Shown piece by piece: positions 41,986 to 48,867 of a DNA stretch of 48,867 nt (within the stretch, counting starts at the first letter, position 1; each line of letters starts with the position of its first letter). Made by a program: the position numbers and the translations under genes. The notes under the pieces were generated by a model. That model ran no database searches, was not told the origin of the DNA, and worked only from the letters and a program-made list of their open reading frames with translations. Source of the stretch: Lachnospiraceae bacterium (lineage in GTDB: Bacteria; Bacillota; Clostridia; Lachnospirales; Lachnospiraceae); assembly GCA_900757195.1 (NCBI GenBank), contig CAAEMZ010000023.1, forward strand, positions 1-48,867, given 5' to 3'.

Positions 41986-43059
41986 ATGAAATCGGATTTA
42001 ATGGCCTATTTGAAAACTTATGGGAAGAAAAGTTTTCACGAGGCTCCTTTTTCTGCGGTAGATGCACTGGCCCTTTGTCAGTTGTCTTATTTAAAAATGA
42101 AGGGAATCGTTTCGGGATTTAATCACGGAGAGGGATTATCCTGGAAAGAGATAAAAAATCATCCGGAAGCGGAATCCATGTTTTCAGATAAAGTTTACGG
42201 TTCGATGTACCGGGATTTTTTTACAGTTTTGTCGGAGAGCCGGCGGTTTCGGTATGTTCGTGTGAATTATTTTGAAGAATGGCTTGATGAAGCGCAGGAA
42301 GGCCAGTTTGCAGCAGTTACTTTTTTTCTCGGAAAAACAAGTATTTTTATCGCATTCAGGGGAACAGATGCGTCTCTGACCGGATGGAAAGAGAATTTTA
42401 ATATGGGATACATGCAGGGGATTCCTGCCCAGAGAAAAGCGCTGGCTTATCTGAAAGGCGTTGCACGATATACCGATGGACGCATGATTCTTGGCGGCCA
42501 CTCAAAGGGTGGGAATATTGCGGTGTTTGCCGCCTCGCGGGTATCTCCGGTGATTCAGCAGCGGATACGTCGGATTTACAGTTTTGATGCTCCGGGGCTG
42601 TGGAAAAATTTTTATCTAAAATCAGGATATCACCAGATTGAGGAAAAGATTTTTAAAGTGATTCCTGAACGGTCCGTCATCGGCATGTTGATGGAAAGCC
42701 CGGTAAAATGCAGAATTGTGAAAAGCTGCGGGAAGGGACTATTGCAGCATGATTTTATGAACTGGGTTATCCGTGACGGAAAATTTGTTTATTGCCGCAG
42801 TCTGTATCCTAAAAGTCAGAGTAAAGTACAGGCTTTAAACCAGTGGATTTATTCGATGTCAGGAGAGCAGGCCCGGATTTTTGTGGATACGCTTTTCAAT
42901 GCGCTCAGATTTTTAAATGTTTCAAATATTTATGATCTGGCAAAGTGGCCTCTGCACAAATTATATGGAATTTTGATTTATCTGCACAGCCTGGAAAAGG
43001 AGAAAAAGCAGGCTTTTTTAAAAGGCGTCTGGGAACTGATAAAAATAGCGCTGAAATAA
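41986..43059 (+). CDS. DUF2974/Mbeg1-like lipase-fold protein
   Basis: This protein of 357 residues has a lipase-type nucleophile elbow ILGGHSKGGNIA with Ser173, preceded by SIFIAFRGTDASLTGWKENFNM. These match the DUF2974 (Mbeg1-like) group common in Lachnospiraceae. No signal peptide is visible, so the protein is probably cytoplasmic. The substrate is unknown. AGGAGGTG precedes the ATG at 41986; the longer in-frame reading starts inside the tRNA gene and is rejected. Confidence 0.85.
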   Translation: MKSDLMAYLKTYGKKSFHEAPFSAVDALALCQLSYLKMKGIVSGFNHGEGLSWKEIKNHPEAESMFSDKVYGSMYRDFFTVLSESRRFRYVRVNYFEEWLDEAQEGQFAAVTFFLGKTSIFIAFRGTDASLTGWKENFNMGYMQGIPAQRKALAYLKGVARYTDGRMILGGHSKGGNIAVFAASRVSPVIQQRIRRIYSFDAPGLWKNFYLKSGYHQIEEKIFKVIPERSVIGMLMESPVKCRIVKSCGKGLLQHDFMNWVIRDGKFVYCRSLYPKSQSKVQALNQWIYSMSGEQARIFVDTLFNALRFLNVSNIYDLAKWPLHKLYGILIYLHSLEKEKKQAFLKGVWELIKIALK

Positions 43060-43077
43060 TTTATCTGACAGAAGAAT

Positions 43078-43138
43078 AAGAGACCGTAAAATATCAACAG
43101 CTTTTAAACTTTGTGGCTGTGTTTTTACGGTCTCTTTG
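43078..43138. terminator. Bidirectional terminator between the host gene and the prophage lysis genes
   Basis: AAGAGACCGTAAAA and TTTTACGGTCTCTT are long inverted arms with an inner ACAGC/GCTGT stem. T runs occur on both strands. It serves the DUF2974 gene and the convergent endolysin gene. Confidence 0.8.
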
Positions 43139-43141
43139 TGT

Positions 43142-44212
43142 TTATTCCAGGCTGATTAAAAGTTCGGTGACAGGGATTCCGAAAACTCCGGCATAGCCGT
43201 CCATGGAGGTTCCGGTTTCATTATCGTGCTGATTTGGGTAGTAATCGGTATTTCCTTTGCCTTTTACCTGATAAACGGCTTTATAGTAATGTCCGTTGGT
43301 TTCGGAGATATCTGTAGAATAATAAATTTCCAGGGCATCGATGGCGGTCCGGCTGTCTCCGGCATAACCATTGTCATCGTTTTTCCAGTCATTTCCGGTC
43401 ACATAGGGGAGCCAGTGCCCTCCGAGCAGATGCGCCCGGTAGCGGACGGAACCGGAAGAAACACCGATTTTGATGCCGATGATTTCATCGTCCTGCCATC
43501 CGGCATAATCTTCACGGTTGCGGACATCGGGAAGGATGCCGTAGTTTCGCGTTTTTACGCCGTAGATGATGTCCGGAATGACTGAATCCGGGGATTCCGG
43601 AGTTTCCGGCGGCGCAGGCATTTCCGGAATCCGGTAGAGATAGTTCATGTCGACATTTCCGTCGATTCCGGGGATACGGCCGGAAGCAGTGTACTGCCAC
43701 AGATCACAGCCGCCCGCATAATCACAGGTGGTGTTGTACTGGGCAACCCAGCGGGTAAAACGGTCGAGACGGTTTCCGATCACATTGCGAAACCAGTTCA
43801 GATTGGCATAAATGCCGACGGCATATCCGGCAGCTTCAAGGATATCCCCAAAGATACGGGCGCCCCGGACAGCATGATTTTTTACGGCGGAAGATTCTTC
43901 TTCAAGGTCCAGATAGACAGGAAGGGAGAGGGTATATCCCTGAATCAGCCGAAGTACATGGGCGGCTTCACTTCGGCTTTGTGCATCATTGGATGCATAG
44001 GAATAGAGATAGACGCCAAAGGGAATCCCAAGCCGTGTACACGCATCGGCGTTATATTTCCATCGGGCGTCATCCTGGGATGTCAGGTTATCGCCGTAGC
44101 CGCAGCGGATAATGGCAAAATCGATGTGATTCTTTGCTTCTTCCCAGTTGATCTTTCCCTGGGCGTAAGAGACATCGATACCCGTTTGGACAGGATTTTT
44201 TCTTTCATTCAT
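43142..44212 (-). CDS. Phage endolysin, GH25 lysozyme
   Basis: This protein of 356 residues has an N-terminal GH25 muramidase domain: GIDVSYAQGKINW (Asp13), IIRCGYG, and the catalytic pair Asp102 and Glu104 in PVYLDLEEES, ending at GNVDMNYLY. After a Pro-rich linker (about 210-225) comes a C-terminal part with GVKTRNYGILPDVRNREDYAGW and GGHWLPYVTGNDWKND, likely a wall-binding module. It has no signal peptide, as expected if a holin releases it. AAGGAGG precedes the start. It is the last gene of the prophage block. Confidence 0.93.
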   Translation of the reverse strand: MNERKNPVQTGIDVSYAQGKINWEEAKNHIDFAIIRCGYGDNLTSQDDARWKYNADACTRLGIPFGVYLYSYASNDAQSRSEAAHVLRLIQGYTLSLPVYLDLEEESSAVKNHAVRGARIFGDILEAAGYAVGIYANLNWFRNVIGNRLDRFTRWVAQYNTTCDYAGGCDLWQYTASGRIPGIDGNVDMNYLYRIPEMPAPPETPESPDSVIPDIIYGVKTRNYGILPDVRNREDYAGWQDDEIIGIKIGVSSGSVRYRAHLLGGHWLPYVTGNDWKNDDNGYAGDSRTAIDALEIYYSTDISETNGHYYKAVYQVKGKGNTDYYPNQHDNETGTSMDGYAGVFGIPVTELLISLE

Positions 44213-44226
44213 TTTAAGGGCCTCCT

Positions 44227-44667
44227 TTATGATTTCACCGGAAGCTCCATGACTTCCGGTTCGATTTTTTGCTGAACGACGCCATTGCCGCCGTCATTTT
44301 GATACAATTTACAGACTTCGCTGAATACTTCCAGACCGTCTTTGGTTACATACCCCTGTTTCATAAAATCCCGATGCATCTGCCAGATTGTGGAGCGCAG
44401 AGAGACGACGGTGCGGGCCTTATCCTTTTCAATATGGATTTCCATCATTTCTTTTAATTGCTTCATGCTGCTTTGCATTTCCGCAATTTCTTTGAGGGAG
44501 GCGTCAACTTTTTTTCTTCGAAGAGAAGCCTTTGTTTCGATACCGATTTTTTCAATCATAAAATCCAATATTTTGCTCAGTCCCATCCAGGCGGTCATAA
44601 GCGCGCACAGAGTCAGTATAAATGTTTTCAGGTCAATATTTAACAGGGCTGTCATTGATTCATTCAA
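44227..44667 (-). CDS. Holin-like phage membrane protein
   Basis: This protein of 146 residues has one hydrophobic segment near the N terminus (LKTFILTLCALMTAWMGLSKIL) followed by a charged coiled-coil-like region (RRKKVDASLKEIAEMQSSMKQ). This resembles holins or XhlA-like proteins, and the place just before the endolysin gene supports the call. I choose TTG at 44667 because AAAGGAGG lies 6 nt before it; ATG at 44655 is the alternative. It overlaps the end of the upstream gene by 8 nt. Confidence 0.65.
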   Translation of the reverse strand: MNESMTALLNIDLKTFILTLCALMTAWMGLSKILDFMIEKIGIETKASLRRKKVDASLKEIAEMQSSMKQLKEMMEIHIEKDKARTVVSLRSTIWQMHRDFMKQGYVTKDGLEVFSEVCKLYQNDGGNGVVQQKIEPEVMELPVKS

Positions 44668-45514
44668 GGAATTCCTCCTTTTGGGATGCCATGACGCTGT
44701 GGAGATTGCTGAGAATTTCATCTATATGCGTCTGTAAATCCTTCGGAAGGACGGATGTGAATGTAATGGACAGAACTTCTTCAGCGGTGGTACATCGGCG
44801 AATCCATACATTGTAGGCATTAATAAGTGTTGTAAACTGAGAGATAAAAGTATCTGTGACAAGGGAAATCTGTGCCATCTCTTCCGGGGTGTAAATCCGG
44901 CAGATATTTTTATCGGAATGGTAAGGGACGGAGATGTTGAGAGTCCCGGCACGGCGGGCCAGCTTTGAGATATTCATCTGATCCAGCGGTGTTAAAGAGA
45001 AATGTTCCGGCGTTCCGTTCAGTTCGACATCGGTCCCTTTCTCAATAAAACGACGGATTTCATCCTGAATTTCTTTGCATTTATACGCCTGGACATCTTC
45101 GAGGGTCATTTTCGAAAAATCAATGACCGGGTCCACTTTTTCGCGTATTTTCTCTATTACAATATTCAGCGCCGAGACTTTGGCTTCAAGATCCATTAAT
45201 TTTTTTAGCTGGACAAAAACAATATAGTCCGGGGTGTGACTGCAGGAGTCCGGCGTCTGGGTGGAGAGCCGGGCATCGCCAAAGCCCGTGTAGGCAGCAG
45301 AAATCCCGTTGCCAAGATCGTCCACCAGTTCGAGTTTCTTTAAGGCGAATTCATCTTTGAATTTTTTGTAGATTTCCACGGCATGTTCATTCATTTCCGA
45401 AAAAGTTTTGAAATGAAACTCAATAAGGAGGGCATCTGTGTTGTCGATCAGTGTTGGTGTGAAAGCATCACAGGCCATGGTTGTCAGGTCGTTGAATTGA
45501 ATTAAATTTTTCAT
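44660..45514 (-). CDS. Phage protein with DUF4376-like central region
   Basis: This protein of 284 residues is not firmly recognised. The middle section (YKCKEIQDEIRRFIEKGTDVELNGTPEHFSLT and later PLDQMNISKL) resembles DUF4376, found in proteins next to phage tail fibres. The N-terminal third contains possible coiled-coil stretches. It lies between a tail structural gene and the holin-like gene, so a tail-associated or chaperone role is plausible. GAGG lies 8-9 nt before the start. Confidence 0.5.
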   Translation of the reverse strand: MKNLIQFNDLTTMACDAFTPTLIDNTDALLIEFHFKTFSEMNEHAVEIYKKFKDEFALKKLELVDDLGNGISAAYTGFGDARLSTQTPDSCSHTPDYIVFVQLKKLMDLEAKVSALNIVIEKIREKVDPVIDFSKMTLEDVQAYKCKEIQDEIRRFIEKGTDVELNGTPEHFSLTPLDQMNISKLARRAGTLNISVPYHSDKNICRIYTPEEMAQISLVTDTFISQFTTLINAYNVWIRRCTTAEEVLSITFTSVLPKDLQTHIDEILSNLHSVMASQKEEFLE

Positions 45515-45549
45515 GTTAAAACCTCGTTTCTTAATAAATTATAAAATAA

Positions 45550-45579
45550 AATCCTTGTTGGTAGTCGAAGACAAGGATT
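45550..45579 (-). terminator. Terminator after the phage tail gene
   Basis: AATCCTTGT and ACAAGGATT are perfect arms, followed on the minus strand by a T-rich tract. It separates the tail gene from the lysis group. Confidence 0.7.
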
Positions 45580-45647
45580 AGGGGTAAGGAGACGGGAAAA
45601 GTTATTGTAAGTGGAAACCCGGTCAGGCTTTGTGTGATGGTGGTTAA

Positions 45648-48455
45648 TCAAAATGCAATTATAAGCACATTAATCCTAAAACTGCCTGTAACACTAGGAT
45701 GCTGATTTTGTTTAAATGTGATATAATATGTACCATTTCTCCAAAATCCACCTGTAATCGTGCAAAGATTGGCTTGTGCATCACCATTAATGGCATCAAT
45801 AAATGTATTTGTATTGTTTGCCGTAAAACCAAGTATATTTGTTAATTCTGCATCTGTAAATAGACCAATATCATACGATGATGAACTCACTTGAATAACT
45901 TGCGAATACAATCTTATTGCTTTTATAGTTGTAATATTTTTTGTACCTACGGATAAATATTTGCCTGATAATTTATTGTTTGTTGTAATCGAATTCGATG
46001 CAACCATAGTTCCGTTATAATTAAAAATTACTTGTCCATCAATTCCATTTTCGGTTCTTCCAGACTTAAATCCGTAAAATCCAAAATTATTCCCAATAGC
46101 TCCAAGGTTTATGGTGTGTCCGTCAATGGTTTTTGTTTTAATAATTGGCATATAGCTGTTTGACTTAGTCTGTGGTGTAACAATGCAATTATTTGATGTT
46201 GTGCCGCTCAACCAACTTCCGGCAGATAAATTCATTACACCACCTGTTAAAGGAAGGGCATAATTACTATAGTTATCAGAAGATAATTTCACATTCCATT
46301 TTACATTCATTGATGTCATCGTCCCTGAAACTTTACCGCTAATAAGTTCATTTGTTCCTAGTCGTGTTAAAAGAACAGTTGCATCAATTGCAGATGAAGA
46401 ATAATTTTGTATTTCGCAAAATCCAAGATACCATGCGATTGCACCAGTATAGCACCATCCCGTTGTGTCTTTGAAACGCGTGAAACAACATTTCCCTTGT
46501 TTATTTGCAACAGTATTTATGAATGATTCAAGGGAATCAAAATAAGTACCGCTAATTGGTGCAAGATTATTTAAATTTGTATTTAACTGATTTGTCAAGT
46601 ACGCACTGGCGGCAATTTCCTTACTGTTTGTTCCGAATTTGTCGGTAATACTTTTTACACCGTTAAATCCACCAGAAGCATTGGCGGAGCCTTCAATATG
46701 AACAGAACCCTGAACCTGGAGGGCTTCATTTGCCCTTGTGGGATATCTGTTAATGCCAACTTTTCCATTGTCAGAGACAAACATGATTGGAGTACCGGCA
46801 TCTAAGACGGCTTTTTGTGTTTTTGTTGTATTTTCATCAGATATAGAAAATTCAAATATGAAAGATTTAGTTATATCGAAGTCTTTGACATGGAAAGGGG
46901 CCACGTTTATATTTCCGGAAGAAATATTATAAGTTGTAGAGTTCCAGTCGGCTGCCTTGCATGCGGATTCGGATTCACCATATCTGTATTTAACAGAAGT
47001 GACAGTATTTTCTCCGTTTACAGTGGCGTATTTTCCGGTGATAGAAAGAGTAGTAGGTGCTTCGAAATTATTTTGTCGTTGTAGTGTTGGAACTAGATAA
47101 GGGGCGAAGTATCCATATACAGTAATGTTTTTACTTACAGAACTGGAAAATCCACGGCTGTCTGTAACAGTCAACGTGACGGAATAAGTTCCTGAAACAG
47201 GTGCTTGGTCGAAAGAGCAGATGGTGCCAACACTGACATTTCGATTGATTCCATTGAATGTGAATGTGTATGATGAAATAGAAGCACCTTTATTGCCTGT
47301 AGCAGATTTTTCAATTTTAGCGTAGACGTTAGATAAGGACTGCACAAAGATGGAGGAATTTGCAGTTGTAAATTTACCGTAAGCATTATTGTTATCGTAA
47401 ACAGTAAAATGAGAGGCATCGACGGTAGGCCTGGTTACAGAATTATTGGGTATAACAATATTGGCTCTGGAAGTATGGTGGGTTGAAAGTCGTGTTGTGT
47501 CATTGTTAGCATTGGACTGCGTTGAATAAGTACATACATAAATAGAGTATTGCCCTGATGTTGTATTTGAAAATTTCGAATAAACGGCATTTAATTCCGA
47601 CTCAGTAAATGTGATTTTTTGATTTCCGGACAGAACGCCGGATAAGCTTTTTACAATTACATCACTATGGGTGCTGTTTCCATTATAAGCATATAAATAT
47701 AAGCGTATATAGCCATTTCCCGGATTGGAAATATTTACGGTGATATTATTGTTGGAGAGATTCCATGTGGGCGGCGTTGAAAAGGAAGCTCCGTTTTTGG
47801 TGGTGACGCTGAGAGTTTTTTTTGTCCAAAGGCCGGAGTCTTTTCGGCGTAAAGCCGTAGTTATTGTATAAGTCTTTCCTGGAAGAAGGTTTTTTACGGT
47901 GTAAGAACTTTGCCATGTGCCTGTTGTGAAACTTGTTTGGTTTTGGCCGTCGATTAGATAATAGCCACTGTCAATAGTGGCATCTGCTGACCATGAGATA
48001 TTTGCCGTTGTGAGTGTAGAAGAATCGAAGGATTGTGTGAAATTACAATATCTTGGGATAGTGTCTAATGTAAATGTCGATGTGTTACACCCGATATTAT
48101 CCGGCGAAATACCCAAATAACAGTATGAAGAGACGGCACATGATTTTGTGCCATCACTATTATGCGGGATGGTAAATGTCAAAGCGGGCCCTACCTGATA
48201 CCAGTTTCCGGCATTATAGTTGAGGTCTATATCAAAATTTTGTTTTTTATGCAGACCATCGCACCAAACTTCAATATAGGCGCTTCCATAAAGATTTTGC
48301 CAATATGAACTATAGTCATGACGGCAGAAAGAAAGCGTAACAGTTACGGTTGAAGTGTTCGCAACCGGACCATTGCTTGTTGATGTACAGTTCATATGTA
48401 TTGTGTAATTACCGGAACTGCCATTCTGGTAACCGATAAATTCTTGATAAGCCAT
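45648..48455 (-). CDS. Phage minor structural (tail tip/fibre) protein, DUF859-like
   Basis: This protein of 935 residues matches the DUF859 minor tail proteins of siphoviruses by overall plan. Its N-terminal half is beta-rich and Ser/Thr/Asn-rich with fibronectin-type segments (SSYTVKNLLPGKTYTITTAL). The middle contains SGTYSVTLTVTDSRGFSSSVSKN. A fibre-like segment (FVSDNGKVGINRYPTRANEALQVQGSVHIEGSA) leads to a receptor-binding-like C terminus. It is noticeably AT-richer than the lysis genes. AGGAGGTG, inside the end of the upstream gene, precedes the start. Confidence 0.85.
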   Translation of the reverse strand: MAYQEFIGYQNGSSGNYTIHMNCTSTSNGPVANTSTVTVTLSFCRHDYSSYWQNLYGSAYIEVWCDGLHKKQNFDIDLNYNAGNWYQVGPALTFTIPHNSDGTKSCAVSSYCYLGISPDNIGCNTSTFTLDTIPRYCNFTQSFDSSTLTTANISWSADATIDSGYYLIDGQNQTSFTTGTWQSSYTVKNLLPGKTYTITTALRRKDSGLWTKKTLSVTTKNGASFSTPPTWNLSNNNITVNISNPGNGYIRLYLYAYNGNSTHSDVIVKSLSGVLSGNQKITFTESELNAVYSKFSNTTSGQYSIYVCTYSTQSNANNDTTRLSTHHTSRANIVIPNNSVTRPTVDASHFTVYDNNNAYGKFTTANSSIFVQSLSNVYAKIEKSATGNKGASISSYTFTFNGINRNVSVGTICSFDQAPVSGTYSVTLTVTDSRGFSSSVSKNITVYGYFAPYLVPTLQRQNNFEAPTTLSITGKYATVNGENTVTSVKYRYGESESACKAADWNSTTYNISSGNINVAPFHVKDFDITKSFIFEFSISDENTTKTQKAVLDAGTPIMFVSDNGKVGINRYPTRANEALQVQGSVHIEGSANASGGFNGVKSITDKFGTNSKEIAASAYLTNQLNTNLNNLAPISGTYFDSLESFINTVANKQGKCCFTRFKDTTGWCYTGAIAWYLGFCEIQNYSSSAIDATVLLTRLGTNELISGKVSGTMTSMNVKWNVKLSSDNYSNYALPLTGGVMNLSAGSWLSGTTSNNCIVTPQTKSNSYMPIIKTKTIDGHTINLGAIGNNFGFYGFKSGRTENGIDGQVIFNYNGTMVASNSITTNNKLSGKYLSVGTKNITTIKAIRLYSQVIQVSSSSYDIGLFTDAELTNILGFTANNTNTFIDAINGDAQANLCTITGGFWRNGTYYITFKQNQHPSVTGSFRINVLIIAF

Positions 48456-48458
48456 AGA

Positions 48459-48867
48459 TTAACTTGCACCTCCTGATTTTACAAAAGCAATGCCATGTAA
48501 TGTAACACCACCAGAAGTTACGTTTGGCATTGGCTTTATTTTAATGATATCAAAATCTGCACCGTCCGGGGCCTTTAGCCTTCCGGCAGTAACATATTGT
48601 TCATCAATTCCGAAAAGTAATTGTGAGTCTTTATAAACAGAGATTTCGTCTGTATTGAAAATGGATGAGCGATTTTCCTTTTTAAAAACAAATCCATCAG
48701 AACTGATGGTTGCGTTGGCGACTGTAGTACCGATGAGCGTTCCGATTTTTTCAGAATATGCCTCCCAGGATCTGTCTGGAATTGGAGAAAGAAAAGCTTT
48801 GGAAGATATCGTATCGTCTTCAAGATTTTCTTCATGGACAAATACTGTTTGCGTCCAGATATATTTG
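48459..48867 (-). CDS. Phage structural protein, C-terminal part (runs off the window)
   Basis: An open frame enters from the right edge and stops at 48459-48461, giving at least 135 residues. It contains LSPIPDRSWEAYSEKIGTLIG, DGFVFKKENRSSIFNTDEISVYKD and ends GIAFVKSGGAS. The Gly/Thr/Ser-rich beta-type pattern and the place ahead of the tail gene suggest a tail or baseplate protein. I do not recognise the family. Its last codons carry the ribosome site of the next gene. Confidence 0.7.
   Translation of the reverse strand, partial: KYIWTQTVFVHEENLEDDTISSKAFLSPIPDRSWEAYSEKIGTLIGTTVANATISSDGFVFKKENRSSIFNTDEISVYKDSQLLFGIDEQYVTAGRLKAPDGADFDIIKIKPMPNVTSGGVTLHGIAFVKSGGAS

Larger units (their letters stand above)
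43142..48867 (-). mobile_element. Distal part of an integrated prophage (tail and lysis module)
   Basis: Five consecutive minus-strand genes follow the phage order tail structural protein, tail fibre, tail-associated protein, holin-like protein, endolysin. Host genes lie to the left beyond a bidirectional terminator. Integrase, packaging and head genes are not in the window, so they should lie to the right. No direct-repeat attachment site could be identified at the left border. Confidence 0.8.

Noticed and set aside
41673..42122. 149-codon plus-strand open frame across tRNA-Asn
   Set aside because: It runs through the rplT terminator and the tRNA gene, and the DUF2974 gene with a strong ribosome site uses another frame.
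41800..43141. tRNA-Asn as the prophage attachment site
   Set aside because: A host-like DUF2974 gene and a terminator lie between the tRNA and the first phage gene, and no repeat of the tRNA 3' end is visible in the window.

Overview
The window looks like chromosome of a low-to-mid GC Gram-positive anaerobe of the class Clostridia, most like Lachnospiraceae. This is inferred from gene order and gene content, not from a database search. Supporting signs are the block pyrH-frr-uppS-cdsA-dxr-rseP-ispG-polC, the block rimP-nusA-ylxR-ylxQ-infB-rbfA-nrnA-truB-ribF, a Gram-positive PolC with an embedded exonuclease, a K+-dependent membrane pyrophosphatase, an indolepyruvate:ferredoxin oxidoreductase, a T-box before thrS, and infC with an apparent AUU start. 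Shine-Dalgarno sites are strong (AAGGAGG type) and several genes start at TTG.

Layout. 1-592 has no convincing protein gene. It holds an orphan minus-strand transcription unit with a near-consensus promoter, two strong SD-like motifs and a terminator, followed by the hppA terminator. hppA lies on the minus strand (593-2575). 2724-14339 is a plus-strand run for UMP kinase, ribosome recycling, prenyl carrier and CDP-DAG synthesis, MEP-pathway enzymes, a site-2 protease, PolC and a lipid kinase. 14468-17124 is a small accessory set: an AraC regulator, an EamA exporter, and YjbR and DUF1801 proteins. 17349-26857 is the translation and transcription operon (rimP to ribF), then rpiB and a ROK kinase, then tRNA-Ser(CGA).

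27054-32340 is accessory DNA. It holds a palindrome-rich intergenic element, a hicAB toxin-antitoxin operon with a palindromic operator, a second highly structured element, a ferritin-like protein, a GNAT acetyltransferase and a hydrolase. It ends with a minus-strand operon joining a lipoprotein hydrolase to sdpR and sdpI, read from a promoter with a 34-bp palindrome. 32400-36300 is a minus-strand operon iorA-iorB-(small beta-grasp protein)-(FrhB-like flavin/Fe-S protein). 36464-43059 returns to housekeeping genes: T-box/thrS, a C39-like peptidase, a DJ-1/PfpI protein, leader/infC-rpmI-rplT, tRNA-Asn(GTT) and a DUF2974 hydrolase.

43142-48867 is the distal end of a prophage on the minus strand: tail structural genes, a DUF4376-like protein, a holin-like protein and a GH25 endolysin. 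It runs off the right edge. Base composition drops clearly in the tail genes relative to the lysis genes, which suggests modular phage assembly. No integrase or attachment site is visible.

The best candidates for something undescribed are the ubiquitin-like small protein and FrhB-like partner inside the IOR operon, the lipoprotein hydrolase-sdpR-sdpI operon with no SdpC toxin, the orphan SD-rich transcript at the left edge, and the two structured intergenic elements flanking hicAB.
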